A stretch of 7,230 nt of DNA from Spirochaetota bacterium. GTDB taxonomy: Bacteria; Spirochaetota; UBA12135; COTS27. The notes under the pieces were generated by a model that did no database searches, had not been told where the DNA came from, and saw only the letters and a list, made by a program, of their open reading frames with translations. Both the position numbers and the translations under genes were made by a program. The stretch lies in assembly GCA_030621685.1 (NCBI GenBank), contig JAUXHF010000095.1, positions 1 through 7,230 of the forward strand, in the 5' to 3' direction. Every line of letters starts with the position of its first letter. The first letter of the stretch is position 1. Of the stretch, positions 1 to 4,624 are shown piece after piece.

Positions 1-5
1 AGATG

Positions 6-78
6 TTTTTTACAGGCTTCCAAAGGAAGAGGTTTTTACAGGCTTCCAAAGGAAGAGGTTTTTTTACAGGCTTCCAAA
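6..78. repeat. 26-28 bp tandem triplication of the M18 peptidase 3' end
   Basis: Three consecutive copies of a unit beginning acaggcttccaaag start at 12, 38 and 66. The spacings are 26 and 28 bp and differ only in the length of the T run (6, 5 and 7 T). The rightmost copy is the real end of the peptidase gene: on the minus strand it encodes FGSL followed by TAA at 64-66. The two further copies repeat those codons, the stop and a short downstream stretch. Because 54 bp separate the outer copies, the TAA at 10-12 is in the same frame as the true stop. Readthrough would add 18 codons ending again in SSFGSL. The unit is seen directly; its origin as a duplication of the gene's 3' end is inferred. 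The array may continue left of the window. Confidence 0.9.
17..65 (+). terminator. Two repeated stem-loops with T tracts (possible plus-strand terminators)
   Basis: Each of the two left repeat units contains a perfect short dyad, CTTCC-AAA-GGAAG (17-29 and 43-55). Each dyad is followed by AGG and then T5 (33-37) or T7 (59-65). This is the layout of an intrinsic terminator for transcription running left to right, for example from a convergent gene outside the window. The stems are only 5 bp, so strength is doubtful. For the minus-strand peptidase mRNA the same dyads have no U tract after them. Confidence 0.3.
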
Positions 79-1554
79 GAATGCCTGGGCAGCAAGGCGG
101 GCGTAGCCTATATCTTTGCAGGCTGCAAGCTCTCTAGCAGAATGCATCGAGAGCATGGCAAAGCCTATATCTACGGTTTGACAGCCCAGCAAGCTGGCAA
201 GAATGGGGCCAATGGTAGAACCCGAGCGACTTCCCGGCTTAGGCGCATACAGAGAATAGGGAATGTTGTGCTGCTGAAAGATGGCTTTCATCTTAGCCTC
301 TGCTGCTGCCGAGCTTACATACTCTAAATTTGGCGTTTTCTTAATAACCATGCCAGCGCCTAAATGAGGACGTCTCTTCTTGCCATGGAGGCTTGGGTAA
401 TTAGGATGCAGGCCATGCGCCATATCAGCCGAGGCAATAAGCGAATTGAACTTCGCCGCCAAATAAACATCTCTGTCATGACCTGCTCCCCTAAAAGCTG
501 CTTCCATGAGATCTTTCAGCAGCGCGGAGGCTGCTCCCTCGTTAGAGCGACTGCCTACTTCCTCGTGGTTAAATAAGGCATACACCAATAAGGGCTGCTC
601 TGTTTCAGTTTTTTTTGTAGCAGCCTGCTTTGTTATTTCCTTAAGTGCATCGCCAAAGCCAAGCAGCCCCGTGAAACTCATGCCAAGGTTATCCAGGCCA
701 CGTGCGGCCAGCAGACTCTCGCCAAGACCAATAACCCTAGGCTTTTCTACAGGATAGAAGTTTGCATCTACGCTAAGAATGTCTTCTTTTCGAATACCCG
801 TGTTTTCTGCCAAGCACGAAAGTAATATTTCTGGGCTTAACCCCCCGCCCCCGCTTCTTTCATCAGCAGGTCTAGCTGAATTCATCGCAGGTTCTTCAAA
901 AGGCTTCCATGCCTCCGCCGAAGCAAGCAAAGCTGCCCCTTCTGAAGAGCCGCCCATATTTTTTATATTTTCTACGTTGTCTGCTAGCCCCATAAGCATC
1001 CGGTATTCGGCTTCACTTCGCACTTTAGCAAGGCTAGCCACTCGCGAAAGATGCAAGGCCGGCGGCACATTTATGAACAAAGGCCGTTTCAAATCAAACA
1101 ATTTCTCCGACACTTTTACGCTACCTGCCTTATAGTAAAGCGCTCCAGCCAAAGAACATTCTCTTCCCAAAAAACTCTCATAGGATATTCCGCCGTAAGG
1201 CTCGCTGGTAACTAAGGCCATGCCAGCATCTTCCTCTGCTTGCACAGAATGTAGTTTTAAAGCTGGCGAATCGCTGTGGCAGGCCCAAATTTTATAACTA
1301 CAGAATTTTTTTGGAACGTACATAGCAAAAAAACTGCCTCCTAAACGTAGGCTTATCAATGAATGGGGGCTAGCCTTAAACCCTAAAACATCCGTAACAG
1401 CATGCAACTGTATTCCCGCTACTTCAGATATTTTTTCTATATGCTGCTCGGCCTGCCATGCCGCATGATAAGCTGTTGGGCTTTCTTCGAATAAATGCAA
1501 AATGTCAGCTAGTTTGCTTTCGTAGCTTTCTTGGATACAAGACTCTTCGTTCAT
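64..1554 (-). CDS. M18 family aminopeptidase (aspartyl-aminopeptidase type)
   Basis: A cytosolic metallo-aminopeptidase that removes N-terminal residues (often acidic in this family) from peptides. It most likely acts in peptide turnover. The 496-aa product shows the M18 landmarks in order: ESPTAYHA near the N-terminus (24-31), the metal ligand pair H93-x-D95 in HSDSPALKL, EPYGG followed by ECSLAG (118-136), LDNL with the bridging Asp at about 288, NHEEVGSRS with the catalytic/ligand glutamates E331-E332, SADMAHGLHPNY (375-386, D377 ligand), GSTIGP (445-450), and LSMHSARE with the last ligand H471. All key residues are present, and there is no signal peptide or membrane segment. It is somewhat longer than typical bacterial members (about 420-460 aa). 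The extra length is partly a Ser/Gly/Ala/Glu-rich insert at about 196-237. The ATG at 1552-1554 leaves the expected short leader before SPTAYH but has no convincing Shine-Dalgarno; AAGGA lies about 20 nt upstream. The kinase gene lies 111 bp upstream on the same strand. Symbols differ between species, so none is given. Confidence 0.95.
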   Translation of the reverse strand: MNEESCIQESYESKLADILHLFEESPTAYHAAWQAEQHIEKISEVAGIQLHAVTDVLGFKASPHSLISLRLGGSFFAMYVPKKFCSYKIWACHSDSPALKLHSVQAEEDAGMALVTSEPYGGISYESFLGRECSLAGALYYKAGSVKVSEKLFDLKRPLFINVPPALHLSRVASLAKVRSEAEYRMLMGLADNVENIKNMGGSSEGAALLASAEAWKPFEEPAMNSARPADERSGGGGLSPEILLSCLAENTGIRKEDILSVDANFYPVEKPRVIGLGESLLAARGLDNLGMSFTGLLGFGDALKEITKQAATKKTETEQPLLVYALFNHEEVGSRSNEGAASALLKDLMEAAFRGAGHDRDVYLAAKFNSLIASADMAHGLHPNYPSLHGKKRRPHLGAGMVIKKTPNLEYVSSAAAEAKMKAIFQQHNIPYSLYAPKPGSRSGSTIGPILASLLGCQTVDIGFAMLSMHSARELAACKDIGYARLAAQAFFGSL

Positions 1555-1640
1555 AAAGTTTTTAATTATTTTTCCTTACAATTTATTTGCTCATTTGTCT
1601 ATTCAGTTTTTGTAACGTAGCAACTAAAGACTCAACATCC

Positions 1641-1671
1641 AAAACCTAAAACCTAAAGAATAGAGTTAGAG
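1641..1671. repeat. Short 7-bp and 6-bp direct repeats in the kinase-peptidase gap
   Basis: The gap between the kinase stop and the peptidase start contains aaaacct twice (1641-1647, 1648-1654) plus a partial third copy. It then has atagag/ttagag (1660-1665, 1666-1671), where the second copy overlaps the kinase stop codon (TAA, minus strand, 1666-1668). These are short and could be chance in AT-rich DNA. They are listed because the other gaps in the window show longer versions of the same pattern. No promoter or terminator is convincing in this gap. Confidence 0.5.
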
Positions 1672-2583
1672 AAAAGCCGCCCCAAAAACGCCAGCGCTAT
1701 CTCCTAGCTTAGGTTTAGCCAGTACGGTAGTAAATTCGGCTTTGCCCTCATGAAGATTCGTATTAAACGTGTGCTTTTTCAGCTGGCTAAGCCCCTCTCT
1801 AAGAAGCTCATCAATATTCCCAACACCGCCGCCTAAAACAATAATATCAGGGTCAAGAATGTTCACCATGACAGACATAGCCAATCCAAAAAAATGACAG
1901 AGGCGCTCAATCGTCTTGCTGGCCTTGGCATCGCTTTGCTTTCGATGTCGTTTATGTATTTCTTCAAGCCCCGTGCCTCGCTGCTCATCATAAAAACGCT
2001 CAAGCGCAGGACCAGAAATAACTTGCTCCACGCAGCCTATTTTTCCGCAATAACAAGCCCCTCCGCTGCTATCTAAAAAGTTATGCCCCCATTCGCCACT
2101 TAGGCCCATGCTGCCGTTAAGCACATGACCATTCACAATAATACCGCCGCCTACGCCAGTTCCCATAATTACGCCAAACACCGTTTTCTTAGCATACTCA
2201 CGAGCCACGCCCATGCGCAGCTCGCCCAAGGCAAAACAATTAGCATCGTTAGCCATGGCCACATGGCATCCTAAGGCCGCTCTGGTATCGGCTAAGAAAG
2301 GCCGGCCATTTAGTATCGTAGAGTTGCTGTTTTTCAATTTGCCACTTTCTGGATCTATCGATCCCGGGGCGCTCACGCCAAGCCGTAACGCTTTTTCACC
2401 ACTTTCTTTTTCCATAGAGTTAAGCATGCCTCTAAGCTGCCCAATAACATGCCCATAGCCGCCCTCTTGCTCTGTAGCAACACGCTTGCGATACAGAATT
2501 CTATAGCCCAGCTCCTCTTTTCTGTCTTCTTGCAAAACTAGACCTTCTATTTTTGTGCCACCTAAATCTATTCCGTAATACAC
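1666..2583 (-). CDS. ROK-family sugar kinase, Mak-like (probable fructokinase)
   Basis: A cytosolic ATP-dependent kinase predicted to phosphorylate a free hexose, most likely fructose or mannose at C6, feeding glycolysis. The 305-aa product has the full ROK architecture: the phosphate-1 loop DLGGTKIEG (6-14), SAPGSIDP (71-78), KNSNSTILNGRPF (84-96), ANDANCFALGE with catalytic Asp113 (111-121), GTGVGGGIIVNG (141-152), GEWGHN (163-168), the zinc site CYCGKIGC (His167, Cys177, Cys179, Cys184) with Glu186 after it, LDPDIIVLGGG (243-253) and KLGDSAGVFGAAFL at the end. The NST-LNG-PF, GEWGHN and GDSAGV-GAA segments resemble E. coli Mak more than NagK or the glucokinases, and the length (about 302 in Mak) agrees. 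Substrate is an inference, since ROK specificity is hard to read from sequence. The start is GTG (2581-2583), supported by AAGAGG 8 nt upstream and by family alignment of the N-terminus; no in-frame ATG competes. The lyase gene lies 179 bp upstream and the peptidase 111 bp downstream, both on the same strand. Confidence 0.93.
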   Translation of the reverse strand: MYYGIDLGGTKIEGLVLQEDRKEELGYRILYRKRVATEQEGGYGHVIGQLRGMLNSMEKESGEKALRLGVSAPGSIDPESGKLKNSNSTILNGRPFLADTRAALGCHVAMANDANCFALGELRMGVAREYAKKTVFGVIMGTGVGGGIIVNGHVLNGSMGLSGEWGHNFLDSSGGACYCGKIGCVEQVISGPALERFYDEQRGTGLEEIHKRHRKQSDAKASKTIERLCHFFGLAMSVMVNILDPDIIVLGGGVGNIDELLREGLSQLKKHTFNTNLHEGKAEFTTVLAKPKLGDSAGVFGAAFL

Positions 2584-2591
2584 GTTATGCG

Positions 2592-2597
2592 CCTCTT
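2592..2597 (-). promoter_or_regulatory. Shine-Dalgarno deciding the kinase GTG start
   Basis: The minus-strand sequence AAGAGG is followed by 8 nt (CGCATAAC) and then GTG. This fixes the unusual GTG initiation codon of the kinase and shows that the organism uses anti-SD pairing. Confidence 0.7.
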
Positions 2598-2625
2598 CTT
2601 TTATCCAGCAAACTCTCGCTTGTTG

Positions 2626-2696
2626 CTCGTTACTTTTTTCTCGTTGCTTTTTTCTTGTTAGGGTAACCCTACTCCTTTACTCTTTTGCTCTTTTAC
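2626..2696. repeat. 14-bp and 8-bp tandem repeats in the lyase-kinase gap
   Basis: The 179-bp gap holds ctcgttactttttt (2626-2639) followed directly by ctcgttgctttttt (2640-2653), 13 of 14 identical. It also holds three 8-bp units, tcctttac/tcttttgc/tcttttac (2673-2696). Between them is a small dyad, AGGG-TAA-CCCT (2660-2670). The array lies just upstream of the kinase ribosome binding site, so the kinase promoter or leader is probably within or beside it. No clear -35/-10 pair was found. Confidence 0.75.
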
Positions 2697-2730
2697 TCGC
2701 ATGCAAATAAATTATTTAAAATTTATCCCC

Positions 2731-2755
2731 CAAAAACTATGCATCCCAGCATGCA
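2731..2755 (-). terminator. Weak candidate terminator after the C-S lyase gene
   Basis: Reading the minus strand just after the lyase stop: TGCAT (2755-2751), a GCTGGG loop, ATGCA (2744-2740), then TAG and a T5 run (2736-2732). The order is right for an intrinsic terminator, but the stem is only 5 bp and AT-rich. Confidence 0.3.
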
Positions 2756-2789
2756 AGCTTAATTATGATAGCCTGGCACATGCAAGCTT
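2750..2789. repeat. 11-bp direct repeat flanking the lyase stop codon
   Basis: The sequence catgcaagctt occurs at 2779-2789, inside the last codons of the lyase gene, and again at 2750-2760, just past its stop (2763-2765). The period is 29 bp. Upstream of the shared 11 bp the two units resemble each other only loosely (both contain tatg and at). The repeat could be a decayed duplication of the gene end. GCATGCAAGCTT-like strings are also easily made by chance. Confidence 0.6.
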
Positions 2790-4166
2790 CATGCGTAACA
2801 AGGCTTCTTGAAGCCACTCAGGATTGGTGGCTACATTAAGCCGCAAGTAGTTTTGAAACCCTCTGCCAAAAGGCTGTCCATCTAATAAGACCACCCCTGC
2901 TTTTTCAAAAAACTGCCACGGAGTTTCTTGCCTGCTTTTTTCTTTCTTGCTCTTATCAAATAGCGCCAGAGCAAGCTTCTCGGCCCTAAGCCAAATAAGA
3001 TACGTGCCATCACCCATAAACGGATGCAAGTAAGCAGAAAGCTCTTTTTCAATGAATTGCCAAGCATAGTCTCTGTTTTCACAAATACCTACTTTCAGCT
3101 TTTCATACCAATTACGTTCTTGGCCATAAGCATGAACCAGCAGTTTTTGATGAAGCAAAGGAGGTGAAGAAAAACAAGCCATGCTAAGCTCAGCTTGTTT
3201 TTTTAGCTTCAGCGATGAGAATATCATAGAAGCACATTGCAAAGCAGGAATGTTAAAGGTCTTCCCCGTAGAAAAAATAGAGACTATAGAAACAGCCTTA
3301 GCATTGACCTTAGCATTGACGCTGGCATGGCGTTCTCTTTCTAAAGCCGCTAAGGGAATATGTTTGCCCGTATACACATGGTCAGCAAAAACTTCATCGC
3401 TTATAATAGAAACATTTTTTTCAGCGCAAAAGTTTAGAAGCTCTCGTAGCTGGCTGGCTGGCCACACCTTTCCCATAGGATTATGTGGATTACAAAAAAT
3501 AAGCACTTTGGCACGATGCTCCATAAGTTTTTGTTCAAAGCGTACATAATCAATTTTGTAATCATTATCTGCTAGAAGAAGCGGCACTTCCACACAATGT
3601 TTCTCTAATTCATGATTCTCTGCTGTTTTGCCTGCTTCAAATTTTGCTCCCTTCGAACGTATAGAATGAAAGGGCTGAAATTGCAAAAGCGGCGGATACA
3701 AAGGAGTAAAAGCTATATAAGGCACTTTCTCATCCGAAAAAAATGGAAGCAGCAACGCCACCGCTTGCAATACAGTTGGCATCAGCTGAACATCATCAGC
3801 AACAAAACCATCTCCATAGCTTTGTACATCATACTGCTGCCCCATCCATGCTAGCACGCTTTCTTGGATGCCCGCTTTATCTAAAGTATACATAAAGCAG
3901 CCTTCCTTAGCATAGCTGCCTATAAGCCGCTGAATACCCGGCGCTATGGCAAAATCCATATCGGCCTTGCTTAAGGCTATCGCCGTGCATCTCTCATGTA
4001 AACCCTCTCTGCTTGTTCCTTTTTGGGCATGGGCCTGGGCATTTTGGACTTTCATGTATTTATGCCATCTTGCCGAATCCTTATGCGGAAAACTATACTC
4101 TAACTCTAGGCTAGAGTTTTTAAGTCGTCTTGCTAGCTTTATATTCTTTTCTTTTGCCATAACCAT
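2763..4166 (-). CDS. MalY/PatB family PLP-dependent C-S lyase / aminotransferase
   Basis: A cytosolic fold-type I PLP enzyme of the MalY/PatB group. Members cleave cystathionine or related cysteine conjugates to pyruvate, ammonia and a thiol; some act as aminotransferases. The 467-aa product shows RWHKY (33-37), SKADMDF (66-72, the family's ADMDF), Y93T in the GY-T region, TPLYPPL (154-160), CNPHNPMGKVW (225-235), SDEVFADHVY (256-265, D257 contacting the PLP ring nitrogen), the cofactor lysine in FSTGKTFN (K302), GTYLIWL (387-393) and LRLNVA with the carboxylate-binding Arg442. It is longer than the usual ~390 aa because of an N-terminal extension (about 25 residues), inserts near 174-195 and 398-415, and a repeat-derived VNAKVNAK stretch (283-290). 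The ATG at 4164-4166 is the first in frame; ATG at codon 3 (4158-4160) is an alternative. Neither has a good Shine-Dalgarno at normal distance. Exact substrate and any regulatory role cannot be read from sequence. Confidence 0.93.
   Translation of the reverse strand: MVMAKEKNIKLARRLKNSSLELEYSFPHKDSARWHKYMKVQNAQAHAQKGTSREGLHERCTAIALSKADMDFAIAPGIQRLIGSYAKEGCFMYTLDKAGIQESVLAWMGQQYDVQSYGDGFVADDVQLMPTVLQAVALLLPFFSDEKVPYIAFTPLYPPLLQFQPFHSIRSKGAKFEAGKTAENHELEKHCVEVPLLLADNDYKIDYVRFEQKLMEHRAKVLIFCNPHNPMGKVWPASQLRELLNFCAEKNVSIISDEVFADHVYTGKHIPLAALERERHASVNAKVNAKAVSIVSIFSTGKTFNIPALQCASMIFSSLKLKKQAELSMACFSSPPLLHQKLLVHAYGQERNWYEKLKVGICENRDYAWQFIEKELSAYLHPFMGDGTYLIWLRAEKLALALFDKSKKEKSRQETPWQFFEKAGVVLLDGQPFGRGFQNYLRLNVATNPEWLQEALLRMKLACARLS
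3298..3321. repeat. In-frame 12-bp tandem repeat inside the lyase gene
   Basis: The plus-strand units ttagcattgacc and ttagcattgacg lie back to back and encode VNAK-VNAK (residues 283-290) on the minus strand. They sit in the variable linker before the PLP-lysine motif. The unit is a multiple of three and keeps the frame. It is the only clear coding-region tandem repeat in the window. Confidence 0.8.
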
Positions 4167-4211
4167 GTTCTGCCCATTCCCATGCCTTCTCAGTCTCGTT
4201 CCTTTGTAGTC

Positions 4212-4217
4212 CTTATA
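4212..4217 (-). promoter_or_regulatory. Possible -10 box of the lyase gene
   Basis: On the minus strand TATAAG lies 46 nt upstream of the lyase start and directly abuts the 11-bp repeat array. A TTTACG string inside the array, 15 bp farther upstream, could serve as a weak -35. Spacing is short and the match modest. Confidence 0.3.
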
Positions 4218-4272
4218 TAGCCGTAAATTAGCCGTAAATTAGCCGTAAAATAGCCATAAATTAGCCGTAAAT
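4218..4272. repeat. Five-copy 11-bp tandem repeat upstream of the lyase gene
   Basis: Five contiguous units of tagccgtaaat occupy 4218-4228, 4229-4239, 4240-4250 (last base a), 4251-4261 (g to a at base 6) and 4262-4272. Three are identical and two differ by one base. The 11-bp period is close to one helical turn, so any site in the unit recurs on the same DNA face. The array ends 51 bp before the lyase start codon and lies where its promoter would be. Confidence 0.95.
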
Positions 4273-4365
4273 TTTTGTTATTTTCTTAAAAATTACAAAA
4301 AATGAAAGTATGAAAGTACATGACGCTGGCTTCCGCATGCTTTTTTTCTGCCTCTTTTTCTTCTT

Positions 4366-4398
4366 CTATTATATTTCTATTGTATAATAGTATTATAG
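4366..4398 (+). promoter_or_regulatory. Candidate aconitase promoter with overlapping dyad
   Basis: A consensus TATAAT lies at 4383-4388. It is embedded in a perfect 8-bp inverted repeat, CTATTATA (4366-4373) and TATAATAG (4383-4390) with a 9-nt spacer, and is followed by the related TATTATAG (4391-4398). No good -35 hexamer is present 16-18 bp upstream. If used, the promoter would give an aconitase leader of about 230 nt, and the dyad would be placed to act as an operator. The inverted repeat is seen; the promoter role is inferred. Confidence 0.4.
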
Positions 4399-4460
4399 AA
4401 AACAAGAATAGAGGCTTAGAATAATCAGCCTAAAAATACGTAAGCTAAAAATGCCCGAAG

Positions 4461-4497
4461 AACACTAACTCTAGTGTTTAGTTTTAGTGTTTAATTT
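4461..4497 (+). repeat. Leader dyad and 13-bp tandem duplication
   Basis: AACACTA (4461-4467), loop ACTC, TAGTGTT (4472-4478) form a perfect 7-bp stem. The 3' arm belongs to tagtgtttagttt (4472-4484), which is repeated at once as tagtgtttaattt (4485-4497), 12 of 13 identical. The 5' arm could therefore pair with either of two 3' arms. Confidence 0.6.
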
Positions 4498-4520
4498 AGT
4501 TTGGTTTACGTTCCAGCTAG

Positions 4521-4544
4521 CCTTAGATGCTTAACAAGCTAAGG
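4521..4544 (+). promoter_or_regulatory. Bulged stem-loop in the aconitase leader
   Basis: CCTTA (4521-4525), a 3-nt bulge, GCTT (4529-4532), loop AAC, AAGC (4536-4539) and TAAGG (4540-4544) form a nine-pair hairpin. It is followed by TCTTTAAAATAATTT. It lies about 80 nt before the start codon. It could act as a leader control element or a weak attenuator; no known riboswitch class is recognised. Confidence 0.3.
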
Positions 4545-4610
4545 TCTTTAAAATAATTTATATAAATTTTTCATTTTAAAATACTTAGGAATCTAGCCAA
4601 AACAAAAATT

Positions 4611-4616
4611 GAGGAG
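4611..4616 (+). promoter_or_regulatory. Aconitase Shine-Dalgarno
   Basis: GAGGAG ends 8 nt before the ATG at 4625-4627 and selects it over an out-of-frame ATG at 4620-4622, which lies too close. It is the strongest ribosome binding site in the window. Confidence 0.85.
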
Positions 4617-4624
4617 TTCATGTC

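Larger units (their letters stand above)
4273..4624. other. Divergent intergenic region / aconitase leader
   Basis: With the repeat array to its left, this forms the 458-bp gap between the divergent lyase and aconitase genes. It is AT-rich and I see no protein-coding frame. It contains atgaaagt twice (4302-4309, 4310-4317), a pyrimidine tract (4341-4370), an AT-rich dyad with TATAAT (4366-4398), ctaaaaat twice (4430-4437, 4445-4452), two hairpin-forming stretches (4461-4478, 4521-4544) and a 13-bp near-perfect tandem duplication (4472-4484, 4485-4497). The aconitase Shine-Dalgarno lies at its right end. Confidence 0.7.

Noticed and set aside
779..1135. 118-codon plus-strand open frame
   Set aside because: It lies wholly inside the M18 peptidase on the opposite strand. 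The peptidase has all family motifs, and the plus-strand translation is low-complexity Ser/Ala with no recognisable domain or ribosome site.
3181..3549. 122-codon plus-strand open frame
   Set aside because: Antisense to the well-supported C-S lyase; its translation is shadow sequence (Leu-Ala-Thr repeats from the 12-bp repeat).
2584..4166. Three-gene operon lyase-kinase-peptidase
   Set aside because: Same strand, but gaps of 179 and 111 bp filled with repeats, a weak terminator candidate after the lyase, and no functional link. Co-transcription is possible but not supported.
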